A stretch of 64,000 nucleotides of DNA from assembly GCF_012273895.1 (NCBI RefSeq), contig NC_052116.1, positions 5,022,001-5,086,000 on the forward strand, written 5' to 3'. How positions within the stretch are numbered: position 1 is the stretch's first letter; every line of letters starts with the position of its first letter. This stretch comes from Zerene cesonia (Eukaryota; Arthropoda; Insecta; Lepidoptera; Pieridae). This document shows positions 22,642 to 35,689 of the stretch, one piece after another. Below the pieces are notes generated by a model, which was not told where the DNA came from, did not search any database, and worked only from the letters and a program-made list of their open reading frames with translations. A program made the translations under genes and the position numbers.

Positions 22642-23030
22642 ATGGATAAAAGTATTACCATGTTATGTTATTACTTGCGTGGGTTGCCATTATCAAAACT
22701 TTTATTTCCCTATCAACGTAATTATACAACAAAGAAAGTAATTTTTTGAACATATTTAATTTTTCCATTACCACGATTAAACTTCTAACCATTTCTTTAA
22801 AAACTTTTATCGTTCATTTGAATTTTTTCAGTCCGTTAAATTTCTTATATCAGGGATGATTATGCGAAATGCTCACTTGTTTTTTGCCGCAAATCTCCCT
22901 TTTTGGACAAATTGGCAACACAGATTACAACATTTTTTCTTTTTAGGTATTCCCCCATGCAACGATAATAGGCTATGATGAATATGTATTTTCGAGTTGC
23001 ATTGGTCTTGAAACTTTATGGTGGTTTAGT
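22642..23030 (+). CDS. Possible small mitochondrial-type protein gene
   Basis: ATG 22642 opens a frame reading MDKSITMLCYYLRGLPLSK, then LLFPYQRNYTTKK. This is a basic, amphipathic, Ser/Thr-rich start typical of mitochondrial targeting. A donor AAA|GTAATT follows at about 22738. Two downstream acceptors both give open phase-0 continuations. TTTTTCAG| near 22832 reads SVKFLISGMIMRNAHLF and stops near 22977. CTTTTTAG| near 22946 reads VFPHATIIGYDEYVFSS, then LETLWWFSNIFL, and stops near 23045. I cannot choose between them. Frames this short arise by chance in AT-rich DNA, so the model is tentative; a small inner-membrane subunit is one reading of the second model. Confidence 0.35.
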
Positions 23031-23159
23031 AATATTTTTTTGTAAATATAAGCCTTTTTTAGATAAGGCGGCTGTAGGGTGACTACGTTTAACTTCATGA
23101 CAGAAGCGACCATTAGGAAGACGATGACGCAACACATACGCAATAACGCAAAGAATACG

Positions 23160-24307
23160 TAGTCCGGTCAATTTAGACCAAAAAATGAGGGTGAAGTTAC
23201 ATAAAGTCCCAACAAGCTGAATTTCTGTGAAGTTNNNNNNNNNNNNNNNNNNNNNNNNNNNNNNNNNNNNNNNNNNNNNNNNNNNNNNNNNNNNNNNNNN
23301 NNNNNNNNNNNNNNNNNNNNNNNNNNNNNNNNNNNNNNNNNNNNNNNNNNNNNNNNNNNNNNNNNNNNNNNNNNNNNNNNNNNNNNNNNNNNNNNNNNNN
23401 NNNNNNNNNNNNNNNNNNNNNNNNNNNNNNNNNNNNNNNNNNNNNNNNNNNNNNNNNNNNNNNNNNNNNNNNNNNNNNNNNNNNNNNNNNNNNNNNNNNN
23501 NNNNNNNNNNNNNNNNNNNNNNNNNNNNNNNNNNNNNNNNNNNNNNNNNNNNNNNNNNNNNNNNNNNNNNNNNNNNNNNNNNNNNNNNNNNNNNNNNNNN
23601 NNNNNNNNNNNNNNNNNNNNNNNNNNNNNNNNNNNNNNNNNNNNNNNNNNNNNNNNNNNNNNNNNNNNNNNNNNNNNNNNNNNNNNNNNNNNNNNNNNNN
23701 NNNNNNNNNNNNNNNNNNNNNNNNNNNNNNNNNNNNNNNNNNNNNNNNNNNNNNNNNNNNNNNNNNNNNNNNNNNNNNNNNNNNNNNNNNNNNNNNNNNN
23801 NNNNNNNNNNNNNNNNNNNNNNNNNNNNNNNNNNNNNNNNNNNNNNNNNNNNNNNNNNNNNNNNNNNNNNNNNNNNNNNNNNNNNNNNNNNNNNNNNNNN
23901 NNNNNNNNNNNNNNNNNNNNNNNNNNNNNNNNNNNNNNNNNNNNNNNNNNNNNNNNNNNNNNNNNNNNNNNNNNNNNNNNNNNNNNNNNNNNNNNNNNNN
24001 NNNNNNNNNNNNNNNNNNNNNNNNNNNNNNNNNNNNNNNNNNNNNNNNNNNNNNNNNNNNNNNNNNNNNNNNNNNNNNNNNNNNNNNNNNNNNNNNNNNN
24101 NNNNNNNNNNNNNNNNNNNNNNNNNNNNNNNNNNNNNNNNNNNNNNNNNNNNNNNNNNNNNNNNNNNNNNNNNNNNNNNNNNNNNNNNNNNNNNNNNNNN
24201 NNNNNNNNNNNNNNNNNNNNNNNNNNNNNNNNNNTTTTAAACAACTTCACAGAAATTCAGCTTGTTGGGACTTTATGTAACTTCGAATGTCTAAATTGAC
24301 CGGACTA
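23160..24307. mobile_element. TA-flanked DNA transposon with terminal inverted repeats, interior unsequenced
   Basis: The left end (23162-23234) starts GTCCGGTCAATTTAGA. The right end (24235-24305) finishes TCTAAATTGACCGGAC. The shared subterminal block GAAGTTACATAAAGTCCCAA / GCTGAATTTCTGTGAAGTT is inverted between them. TA at 23160-23161 and 24306-24307 fits the target duplication of a Tc1/mariner-type element. The two ends are not identical: the left has an extra ACCAAAAAATGAGGGT segment. The interior is a 1000-N gap. Confidence 0.75.
23235..24234. other. Assembly gap (1000 N)
   Basis: Exactly 1000 N, a placeholder of unknown true length, entirely inside a transposon. Any open frame reported through it is an artefact. 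Confidence 0.99.
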
Positions 24308-24445
24308 ACGGAGGCGTTCTAAAAAATTACATCTATTGTGCCAACATAAGGCCGTCTAGGCTAGGTATGCCTAAAAGTTTTGCAGGACTTTTGAAAATGG
24401 ATCATTTTACAGATATTGAGGTGTTTTTCATTTATCAAATACGAT

Positions 24446-24712
24446 TGTTTTTTTATTTCATAGCGGGCAACTGAGCTGGTGGTTCGCCTGATGGTAAGCG
24501 ATCACCACCGCCCATGAACATTCGCAAAGGTAGTGCCTCTGTGAATGCGCTGCCCGCTTTTATGGGGTAAGGGAAAAGGAAAGGATTAATGACTGGCAAG
24601 AAAGAATGAACTGGGACGGGTGAGGAAAAGGAAACAGGCCTCCGGCTCCCCAACTCACCGTACGAAACACAGTGGCATGCTACTATTTCACGCCAGTTTT
24701 CTGTGGGGGCTA
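24446..24712 (+). repeat. Dispersed repeat, full-looking copy (SINE or MITE type)
   Basis: GGGCAACTGAGCTGGTGGTT, ATGGTAAGCGATCACCACCG, CCATGAACATTCGCAAAGG, AAGGAAACAGGCCTCCGGC and CACGCCAGTTTTCTGTGGGG in order. The same sequence of blocks recurs at 35690, 37155, 39225 (inverted), 44688 (inverted) and 63271 (inverted). I associate this family with butterfly genomes (Metulj-like); the name is from memory. Confidence 0.75.
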
Positions 24713-27560
24713 AATTAGAAACTGCTTTAATGGAAATAATAGAGATTTGATAATTAAATAGATAGTAGGTACTTTATGACATGAAAACACCTATATTTTG
24801 ATAATAAAAATATATTTGGATATCTATTTCATTTCAATTATTTACCTCGAATTATTTCGAATATTACAGTATGCAGTTAGTAGTGTCGACGTAGTATAAC
24901 AGTATGTATGTAACATACAGTGCAGTATAATTTTTATCATTCACTATTTGTCGCAATGCATATCATATAGAAGGAATTTCAAAAATTGATTTTGCGCCTT
25001 GGCTTACATTATTGTGAGGATAGTAACTAATTATATATTTAATAATCATTTTGTTTATCCATATATTTATATAAAATGAATCCCTGTTTCCCTTGGTCAA
25101 GCCATCACTCTTGAACTGCTGGACCGATTTAAAAAATTCGTTCACCAATAGATAGCTACAAGGTAAAACCGGAGCGAACAGCTAGCTAGCTATTAATAAA
25201 AACATACTACATTAAATATTCAACAATAGTATTAGTATAGTATTATGTTTTCTGTGGTAATAGATTATATTGTAGAGATTTAAATTTGTATTTTGTGTTT
25301 TAAGTTCGCAGTAAATTTTTTCTATTCAATACTTAGGTACGTAATGGTACCTACCGTTGTAAATGTGGTCCGATATTCAGTGTAATTAAAGTATTTTACA
25401 AACATTTTATGTAATTTGTTAGGTGATTTCAGCATCATCCTAAAATGAGAAATGTTTTAAATTTTAATTTGGCCCAAGAAACGTGAAACAAAATTCGGGA
25501 ACATTAACAAGATGTGCGCTAACAAGCAATGCAGATAATCCACTAAGGAAGCGACGGCAAAATAAAGCTGATGCGAAAACTTTCACAGTTAATACATCTT
25601 AAAGGCGCTTCGTTAATTGTTTAAAGAAACATCAGTATAAATATACAACTTTTAATTACATTTAAGTATGGAGTAAAAAGTGACACTTTTTATGGATACC
25701 TAATAGGATCGATTCCTACCCAATAGTACTCCCAATTATATGGAATGTGTATATAATGGACTACCTATAAAACTGCTTAACCCATTCTGATGGATTTAAA
25801 TAATATGACTTGTAGACAGGTAAATGACCACTGAGAGTACATATTATAACAGGTTAACTTTATTATTTATTATTCCAATTAGCTTCGGCGAAGCTGGGTC
25901 AAGTAACCTATATTAACTACGTAAAACGTTAACGTAACATATACCCATAACATGCACTAAATGGGAAATGGAGGCGTTATGCGTTGGTGATGACCTCGCG
26001 TGAAGGCCACGTAAAATATACCTAATTATAATTGGTGTTTTAAATACCTAAGTTTTTTTCTTATTATTTCATACATACCTGCTGGATTGGCCGTAATACT
26101 ATAACAATGTTTATGAATTAATTCATTGTTTTTAACTATCGCAGTGAAGATGGCAATGAATATTTGAAACGACTAAATACATGATCCTCATATTAGTATA
26201 AATAAATCATTAGAATCATGTTTGTGAGGTGAGATTTCAACCCGCGTTTCACCGAAGCCATGGTTTAGTTCGTTAGGCCATACAGTTACAATGTGCCAGA
26301 CGTATTCATTTCACGAATTGGCTCTCGACGAAGCATCAATAGGAAAAATTATAATAGCGTATTTTTTGGCAGCAACTATGTCAAGGTTAGTAAAATTACG
26401 AAATTTATAAAACAACATACTAGCGGTTCTGGCTAGCTTGATTATTACAAAGTTGACCGTTTGTTGTGTGAGTTTGTGTTTTTTTATCAGATATAAATAG
26501 AGCAAATGTGGAGGATGTAATTTTTTTACGATAAAATGTATTCTCCTTCCTTTAGATTATGGTAAACACTAACGTTTTGTTTTAAATATATGCTCCCGTA
26601 GATAACGGAGGGGAATTTGAACGCATTTCTCATAAAGTTATTAGTATAATTAATCCTGGCCCTGGCATAAAGTGTTTCTGGAATATCAGTTTATTCTGGA
26701 TATTATTATATAGCTCTAGAGTGCCAGCTGAAAACAATCATACGAGTCCAAACCATCTTATTTAGTCTAGGAGTTCATGTTACATGGCCACGCACTTTTT
26801 CGACATAACTAAGACACTTAGTACCACATTATTATGTTTTTAACAGATTGACGAAAGTATATTAAAGCACAGGTGAGTTTAGCACTAGAAAAGAGTTCTA
26901 GTTTCGACCTAAACACATGTCTGACCAACACAACATGTTTGATATAAGCCTGAAATATGTATTTTTCTACATATTATCTTGTATCACATATGGTAATCAT
27001 GACAACGATAAATAAAGCATTATCAAAAACATAATTAGTTGTTCGAGTGAACTAATCTAGCTGTACACTTTAATTGCGAATGTGAGTAATTTTAAACGCA
27101 TTTGAACAAATAGATTAAAAAGTGTGAAATTTAAATAAATAGCAATGACTTTGTTATTACTGTAATCGAAAATATTTACGATTGTTCGGCTCAGTCGTAC
27201 ATATATCAGCATTCATACAGCACTGAATTAAGAATAACGGTTTTATATTAAATATTTATTCGGGGTAATGGAGACAGAGAAGATAAAATGTTAATATTAT
27301 GACGTCGTAGGAGGACACTCTTGGATTGTAGGCTTATAGGAAGTGAATTCGTGTAGTTGTAATATGACAGTAGTGACCTACCTATGGGTAGTGCTGTGTA
27401 ATATTGGCATAGCATTTAACAAATAGTATCTACCTAAATACGTTAATCGTTAAATAAATAAACCTGTTTTAGTAATGATAACGATCTAATTTAGGATAGT
27501 CGTACCTATTCATATAGGACACGTACAATCTGTGATTACACTGGGAAATCATAAATAAAA
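24713..27560. other. Intergenic upstream of the fucosyltransferase gene
   Basis: AT-rich, with a few repeat fragments (LINE-like near 25050-25200; a tRNA-like SINE head at 26224-26290). It should contain the fucosyltransferase promoter. I see no coding exon. Confidence 0.4.
26224..26290 (-). repeat. tRNA-like SINE head
   Basis: On the minus strand it reads ...TATGGCCTAACG...CGCGGGTTGAAATCTCACC. This resembles an A box followed by a B box (GGTTGAAATCT) at tRNA spacing. The stems are not intact, so it is taken as a retroposed tRNA-derived fragment. Confidence 0.4.
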
Positions 27561-30500
27561 ATGCAATATTATAATAAATGTAAATTAAATATTAAGGCTA
27601 AGAAAACTACATTGTTAAATTTGCTATTCATAGCGTCAGTGAGTGTTATTTTATTTGGGACGTATACAAGTAACTATTATAATGTAAATGCATTGAAAGT
27701 GTTAAGTAAAAGTATAGATTTATCAAGATTGTACAGTGATGGTGGAAAACATGGTGATATCGTCGGCGATTATATCGACAAAAGGAAGGTACGCGTAGAG
27801 TTTAATTAATTTCAATAATGAAACTAATATTCATAATTTTATAGTTTTCGTTAATATACCTTCCATTAAAAATTTTATAGAAACTCAAACCTGTCAAATC
27901 ACCTTATTCTTTTTCCCTCCAGTACCCATGGAAAGCTTAAAAATAATTAAAAGCGAAGATTCCACTTTAAATACAATCCATTAGCTGTTCGTCCCAGTTT
28001 CGCATGTGGTACATATAAAGCCTATGTAACTCAGTGAAGTTCCAGCTATCCAATGATGAAAGAATTGTTGAAATCGGCAAAGCAGTTTTTGAGTGAGAAA
28101 CAGGAAAACGTAACAAACAGACAAAAATACAAAATACAAAGATTTCCTCTTTATAATATTAATGTAGATAAATTATAATGGAATTATAGGCGTTACGACT
28201 CAGGGCAATAAGCGAGAGAGACAATTGGCAAGCAACTACAAAATACGAATATTATTCATTCATATCATGAAACCAAGACGAGAGGCTTATTTTCGGAATG
28301 GCTTGATTTGTAAACATACCAATGTTTTAAACATATCAAGCAAATCCTCAACATAGGTACACATATTATAAACTTTCGATTTAACTACCAATATATGCGA
28401 TTAGAATTATACACCTGTGTTTAATTAGCGTAGTTAAGTACATTAACAACACCTATTTATATTGGTTACAGTCATGGAAAACCTCTAACCTAGGGTCATT
28501 GTTATTTAAATTCCAAAAAACAAATGACATTGGAAATACTACGAAGAACGAAGAGGACAAAAGATTCATTGTGTTAATTTGGAAGCATTGGGACTGGTTA
28601 AAGAGCCGCCACGTTTACAATTTTAACAATGAACGGTTCGTGAATTATTATTTCTAATAATATTTATTTTATTTATAGATTACTTCTAGCTGACGCCCGC
28701 ATCTGCGTCCTTCTTATGGCAACTTTACGTTAATATCATCAAAACCAGTTCGGTTTTGAAGCTATTATTTTCCAAAATAAAACTTAAGCTTACTGCAACC
28801 CCATATCATAAGATATCTTGTGAAAGACCACAACCCAATAGTGAACACCAGTCAAAATAGATACCAACCCTACAACCCTTACGAACTGTAGCCGAAAAAT
28901 AACCGGTAAAAATATACCAGTTACTATGGTTTTTCTTATCAATGCGATTAATTCAGCGACGCATACAGTTAATATATATTATGTTTGATGTTTTATCGCA
29001 TGATGTAGATATGTTGAATGGACCTGGACAATATCTTATCTTTATCTTCGATATAAATCTCAATGAATGCATTTATACGTCACCACAGGCTTTGTTGTTT
29101 TCCTGTGGGTTTATTCGTTATGATCGCTGATGAAATATCAGTTTAGTAAAATATTTTAAAGAAAATCATGAAACAGATACATAAAGTATATGGTCCATAC
29201 GACGGGAACTCGAGAATTCACTAACACACAATATAATAATAGGATGTGTATATTATATTTGCAAATAATTAATTATTTTCTGGTGGTTTTCATTTATATA
29301 GTAACACAGAAATGTCGACAATTGATGAATGCTGTTCCTTACAATTGTGATTTTGGGCAGTTTATAATAAAATGCTTAATTTTATTATAAACGAATATAT
29401 ATAAAGTTATTGTTTTACAGGCCACCTGATATTTTCAATAAATGCAGAGTGAAAAACTGCATATTCACAGGCGATGAGAAGTATTTGGAGAGCGCAGATG
29501 CAGTAGTCATTCATATGCAAAGAGGAATATATCCTAACACGACCCGTCGAAATAGGAAACAAAGATGGATCTTCCTGAACGATGAATCTCCTATAAACGC
29601 ATTTTCCATGGCAAAAACTAGGCCCAAATATAAAGATTTGGCTAATATGTTTAATTGGTCTATGACTTACAGGTTGGTAGGTACCTACGTAAACATTATG
29701 CAAAATCAAGGGCACTGGAACCTCTTAACTACTAACGAAAGCATTTTATTTTTGCATTATTAATTAAGTTAGAAAATAATTTTGACAAAAAGAATATCAC
29801 ACCATAAAGCATCAGATAGGTATTGTGATGCCACATAAATAAAAATTTTAAAGTATCACAATAAAAAAAGACTCGTCATTGAATAAGTTTGATTTATTCG
29901 CATTTACCAAATCTTGTAGTCACAATACGAAACATATGAATACCTTTTTGGCTCATAAACTATAATATCAAATTGTTATGTTCATCGGTTGTGTATTTGG
30001 CACATGTTTGCGATCACCGATATGTGAAAATTGAGTTGGCAAGTAAAATAGGAGTACGCAGTTAAGGTCTTAATAGGTAAATAGGTTATAGGTAATACCT
30101 ATATGAAAATATCCGCCCGATTGTATGGATAGACTAATAATTGTATCGAATCAAATTGATATAGTTGATGATGGTAAACATGTTGTATCACTATGAGAAA
30201 ACACCGTAATATTAAAAGAATATAATAATATATAAGAATGAAGTGTAAATTGAACTTATCTATGCTGATTTTTATTTATTAATAGTATGTTTTGAGTTGG
30301 ATGTAAAATGAACTATTCATTTTAAAAAGCTCTTAAATTGATTGCGATATATTTTCAATAAAATTTTAATAGGTTTTTATTAATAGATTTGTATAGCTGC
30401 GTCTCAAATAATAATAAAAAAATATCTCATTAGCTTTAACGTTTACATTTACTTTCAGGAGTGATGCTGACGTGCCTGTACCATATGGACGAACTGTGCC

Positions 30501-31419
30501 TTTAGAAAAGCCTTTATTATCTGATTCGGCAAATTTAAATCAATTAGTCCCATATTGGAGTAGCAAGCGCCGCGATAAATTAGCTTCTGTGCTGATGTCC
30601 AACTGTGGTGTGTCGAAAAGAATGAAATACTTGACTGAGATCGAAAAATATCTCCCCTTAGACGTATATGGGAAGTGCTCGAAGGACCATAAAAATAGGT
30701 TTGCAACTTATATTTGACGAATATTAAACGAATTTCCAATTAGCTAAATTCAATTTCATGGATATCGATAGCTGTTTGCGGTGCGATGAGATGTTTGAGA
30801 CTGTTATTGAAAGTAAACATAGTTTAACTTTATTGTATATTCCCTTAAAAGGAAATTTAAGTTGGATTGAAATATATACGGTTTTTTTGTCAGTTAATTA
30901 GTACACGTTATCCAAGTTGTAGTTGAGTTATTTACTATGTAATTTAATTTGAATTTGTTTGATTCCAGTTGTCCTGGTCATTTCAGATCGGATTGCAATG
31001 TGACGTCGCAATATTTATTCTACTTAGTTCTAGAAAATTCACAATGTCGGGAATATTTAACAGAGAAAGCGTTTAACAATGCTTACGACAAGGGCGCCAT
31101 ACCAGTTATAATGGGCCCGAAGCCAGATGAATGTGACAAAATTCTACCTCCCAATTCATTCTTACATATTAATAATTTTGATAAACCACGAGATTTAGCG
31201 AAGTATATTATTCATCTAAGCGCAAATGATGAGGCTCTACTTAATTTCCATAGATGGAGAAATCATTTCAAAATCGTGAATGAACATGGATATTTCGGTA
31301 CGAAGTCGTTTCATTATTGCAGAGTATGTGAAGCGTTAAATTATAATGACAAAAGTGAAAAAATTTACAACGAAAACGATTTGCGAACGTTTTTGGATCC
31401 TGCCAAGTTATGTTTTTAG
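27561..31419 (+). CDS. FucTC: Alpha-1,3-fucosyltransferase C-like (GT10), complete
   Basis: Five exons: 27561-27788, 28472-28635, 29421-29672, 30459-30698 and 30969-31419. Phases 0, 2, 2, 2 agree throughout; 444 aa. It transfers fucose from GDP-fucose onto N-glycan or related GlcNAc in the Golgi. A short basic cytosolic tail and one signal anchor (residues about 17-38, TLLNLLFIASVSVILFGTY) give type II topology. GT10 landmarks include W-I-F-L-N-DESPIN, FNWSMTYRSDADVPVPYG and the donor-binding block LENSQCREYLTEKAF (E317, N318, S319; T326-E327-K328), then GAIPVIMGP. A conserved Cys-rich C-terminus (YCRVCEAL) ends the protein. Length is normal for the family and no defects were seen. The exon 2 donor (CG|GTTCGT) is weak. 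AATAAA follows near 31494. Insects carry several paralogs; 'C' is my best guess. Confidence 0.93.
27985..28170 (+). repeat. LINE 3'-end fragment in intron 1 of the fucosyltransferase gene
   Basis: TTAGCTGTTCGTCCCAGTTT at the start and CTTTATAATATTAATGTAGA at the end. It has the same architecture as the copy at 18685-18855. Confidence 0.55.
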
Positions 31420-33513
31420 CAGGATGGATGTACGTGTTTGTATACATAGACTATTCTTGTTTAGTCTGTGGTTTATGTACGTTGCGTTTTAGCAATAAAA
31501 TTAAAAGAAATTGTGTTATTTTTTACGTTTCATTCGATCTTGAATGTGAATTCTACATAAAGTGCTTGTTTGAAAATAAATAAAAAATCAGTATTTGTAG
31601 ATACAGAGCAGATTACAGTCGTTAAGGCCTCTGACTTTAATATGAAAATTAGTTTCAAGGCTAGTGGAAGGTGAGAAAATTTTGTCCAAGCCGCATTAAC
31701 GTAGCCTGGTGCATCATGGCCCTGTACCAGCTCCCTCTTTGCAACGGATGTAAAATTTACTCTGTTATATCTAGTAAAGTATTATGTTATCTGAGATTAT
31801 ACCATGATGTTCCGGCAGAAGTAATATCTATTAAAATTTTATGTCTTTTACAATTGATGTGTTACCTATGTACCTAATTCTAAATTGCAAAAATGGGATC
31901 TTTTAACCGCTAAATGGAACCACCAACTGTTAGTGATAAGATTTTATAGTGGGAGAGACGTGTTTATCGCATAAATAAATTTTATTTGTATTGCCGTTTA
32001 CGACTGGCGTAATTTGCGGCCCAACTGTTTGTTTTACGGTCCTGCAATAAAAAGTTTCCGTAGCCCAAAACCCATCCCCTTCGAAATTGTAATGGCTTAA
32101 GATTATTATTATATTAGACGTATAAGTCGTAAGTCAACTTGATACGGCGAAGCTTGAATTTATACCTTTATACAATCACTAGCTTTGACCCGCTGCGTCA
32201 CTCGCGTGGTACCCGGGTAAAAAGTAGTCTATGCGTTTATCCAAACTAACCTATCTCGTTAGCCAATTTCTTTCAGACACTATATGCTGTTTTCGCGTGA
32301 AAGAGTAACAAGGTACCATACACACATAGACATATACCATCGCGGAGTTTTCTGTAGACCGTTTAATGTGTACAAATAATTAGTACATTATTTTGATACA
32401 TCTCGTATCAATAGGGTCGAAAAAATTGATAATTAACGACATCACATTAGAAACCTCAAAAATAACAGGATTTCTCCACTATTTTATGGATGTTATCATA
32501 CACATAAAACTTCCTCTTGAATCACTTGATCTATTGATAAAAACGCATCAAATCCGTTGCGTAGTTTTAAAGATTTAAGCATACAAAGGCACATAGGGTA
32601 AGAGAAAGCGACTTTGTTTTATACTATGTAGTGAGTGCCATTCTAAGAGTGGATGCCACATAAACAACATTCTTATTTTTAATGTGCACATTAGATTCCG
32701 ATCTTAATATTAAGCGGACGTTATTTTTGTGTCCGCACAGACTGTCTTTGATATTATAGGGAGGATATAAAGTGTTAGGTAGTTAAATGTATAAACTTAA
32801 ATAAAATTTAAAAGTATATGAGAATAGTATAAACGTATTTAAGTATCTGCTCATTCCAACACATGCTACTAATTATTAAAACTTTCTCTTTGTTCTGTTT
32901 ATTTCAACAGCGCCACTGCAAACATTAGTTTTAACAAAATAGTTTTGTTAATTAAAAGCTATAACATTGCAAAATTTTCAGCAAATGGAAGGTAATTCTT
33001 AAATTTCGTTAATAATGACGCCATGCGAGTAAATTATACGAGTAGTGTAGGGAAATAGAGCAGACTCTTTCATTTAAGATAATATCCTCTTATAACATCA
33101 AACTTTCATTGCTGTTGCAGTGAGCTGTCCGGTAATTTTTTACATAAAAGTGACCGCACAGCTCAATGATCCCCGTCAGAGTAACTGATTAACTGTTTTA
33201 TAAGAAGTGGGTTGGTACATAAAAAAGGAAACCTAAGGGAAAAATCAGATTAAACGTAATAAGCATTTAAATTCTACACAACCCGCAAACAAACCACAGC
33301 TAGTCCCTATAACTTTTGCAAAATGAGGGTACTTGACCACAAATACGAGCTAATAAGCGACAGGTTGAAAGATGTTTGTTGAACATTGTGAGCCTATTGA
33401 TATTCAATAAGATATTACACAAATTAAAAAATATATGGACAACATGCAACTGTATCGGCACTCAGTTTTCCTAAAAGCGGTCAAGTAATAAATTAGTGTC
33501 AGGGCGCCAACAG
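31420..33513. other. Intergenic after the fucosyltransferase gene
   Basis: It holds the 3' UTR and AATAAA (about 31494) and a LINE 3'-end fragment at about 32180-32345 (CTAGCTTTGACCCGCTGCGT). A second weak LINE-like stretch lies near 32480-32620. Nothing else is recognised. Confidence 0.45.
32180..32345 (+). repeat. LINE 3'-end fragment (RTE-like)
   Basis: Starts CTAGCTTTGACCCGCTGCGT and contains GCGTGAAAGAGTAACAAGGT, matching the layout of the other copies. Confidence 0.5.
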
Positions 33514-33709
33514 ATGGCGTCACGGGACAATTTACCGGACTCACTCCTGTTTTCTCTAGCCGATGAGCTCCCCGATAATATATTGCCGACCCTATCGGAT
33601 ACATTCCGATTTTTTAATCCGGTGATTTATGAGCACGCACCGAAACGATTTTTGAATACAATGAATCTTTTCTGTCGACTTAACAATATTTCTTTTTATC
33701 TTGATGAAG
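33514..33709 (+). CDS. Orphan coding-like first exon, gene unknown
   Basis: ATG at 33514 opens 65 codons (MASRDNLPDSLLFSLADEL, then PDNILPTLSDTFRFF...) ending at a strong donor GAAG|GTAAGA (33710), phase 1. The composition is protein-like and not low-complexity, unlike most frames nearby. No partner exon beginning in phase 1 was found in the following 26 kb; it may lie past a gap or outside the window. The ATG sits inside CGCCAACAGATGGCGTC, which resembles an insect CTCF-type site, so the start is uncertain. The protein is not recognised. Confidence 0.4.
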
Positions 33710-35689
33710 GTAAGACATCTCGTTACATATTTTATTCGGAAATTCCGAATACATGTTCGCTTATTATCATGGCATAGTTTGTATCAACGTTGTTTCGTGG
33801 AGTTGATATAATTCGTAGAGAAAATGATATGTGAAGGATCAATATCGTGCGGTCGGTGTTATGAAATTCAGACACAAATTAGTCTCAAGTAGTTCTTTGA
33901 AGATAAGATTATATTTCGATATCAATGTTCAATTATATAGATAATGTACAAAATTCATAAAGCAATGCCATTGATAAGATATATTATCAAACTACTTATC
34001 ATTAGCCGTATACAAATACAAATAATATATAACAATATACCCATTCTGATTAATGTACCGCGTAGGAACGATATGCGAAACGGTCCCTAATGGTTTATGC
34101 TATTATATTTTTTTCAGTATTTTATTGTGAATCATTATCAAATTACCATATGTTATCGAGAAATATCGTACGTGTTTTATAAGGACAGGTCTTTTAACCA
34201 TCTTTGTCTCAACTGTTATATTTCTAATATATAAAAAAAAAACCTTTTCCTTGACTTCACCATACATTAAGTGCGTATTTTACAATTTGGCTTAACCTTC
34301 ACTGTAATGGAAATAGAAAATTTAGTTCAGGGTTGAATATTATGCTTATCTGAAACTGAGTGCCTCACATTTTTTTCGTTCTAGTTCACAGTATCATATA
34401 TTACGTAATAAGTAATGCATAGAACCGTGTTTTTTTTCATAAATAATTTATTTGTATTGGGATTATTACTTACCAATACTGTAATTTTTAGAAACAAATA
34501 ATAATTATATTATAATGTATCTTATTACGGCTATTTAATTCTGTATGTAACGGTATGTAAGTTCGGAATGTCAAATATTTTATCAATCTGTACTTTATCC
34601 TGATCTATCCTATCATATGTACTTTATTTATCCTCCTCGTCTTCTTTATATTCATCTAAATTATGCAATGATTTGTTGTAAGTAACATTAGGTACCTATA
34701 ATAATAGTAAGTATGAAATCATGAATCAAAGAAACGTATGTAACACGATATAATACAACGCCCTGTTTTGAAGGCAGTAATCAGCTTAGTGGGCACTGGC
34801 GATGGCAAGGTGTTAGTTCGACAAAACAAGTTAGGGAACTTCCCCAGTAAGTAGGCATCACAAAGGGTCTTTGTTTGGAAATAAAACAAAGATATTTTGG
34901 TATTACGAGTTGCGAAAGGGCTCTAACAATCTCTATAAGTAAGGTAAACTGGAGAGGTTCGTATTACGGTTTCGAAGGAATTGTAATTAAGTTTTGACGA
35001 AGGAAAGAAGGAAAGAACGTACGATGAAGGAAAATCTACCCAATAACAGAGACTTAATGAAAATAGTACGTGCTCGAACGTTACACGTGTTCAATATGAA
35101 TACAGTTTCTGTTTAAAATTTAAATATAGGCTCGAAAAGAGATATTTCTAACAATTTAGGATGGATCAACTTAAAATTACTTATAAGCGTTTAATTCAGC
35201 TGGACTTTTACGTTGCTGTAATTTTAAGATCGAAGAATACTAGAAATTAACACATATTAACGATATGAGATATACCTATTATATTACAAATACATGCACT
35301 GAAAATCGAATCGCAAGCCAATAACGAGGCCCTAATTATGCTGAACGGCTCTTATGATACTAATTGGATGAAGGGGTTCCAGCAATAGACTATTGAAGTA
35401 ATCCCACGGTGCAATTATGTTTGAGCACCATGCAAGATATAATTTAATTAATTTCGATGTTAAATATAATGGTTAGTGTCAATCTTCAAAATTATCTGAG
35501 TTTCATGTGTTTAGAAAATTTTGTGAAGTACAAGTAAACCTATCGTAACTATAAAATAATCAATATGATAATGATTATTTTATACTCAGTCAACTTCAAA
35601 TACATACCATAAAAATTTGCTTTTTATGTTATTCCTATAGCTAGTTTGTTTTCAGAACTGGCAGCGTTCAATATTTTTTTTATAATGTC

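Noticed and set aside
23168..24250. Long open frames through the first N run on both strands
   Set aside because: They consist of N translated as X; they are not genes.
29407..29715. Minus-strand 102-codon frame
   Set aside because: Antisense to fucosyltransferase exon 3.
27561..31419. Linking the fucosyltransferase and alpha-4-GT-like genes into one glycan cluster
   Set aside because: They are 17 kb and several unrelated genes apart, of different GT families, with no shared regulatory sign.
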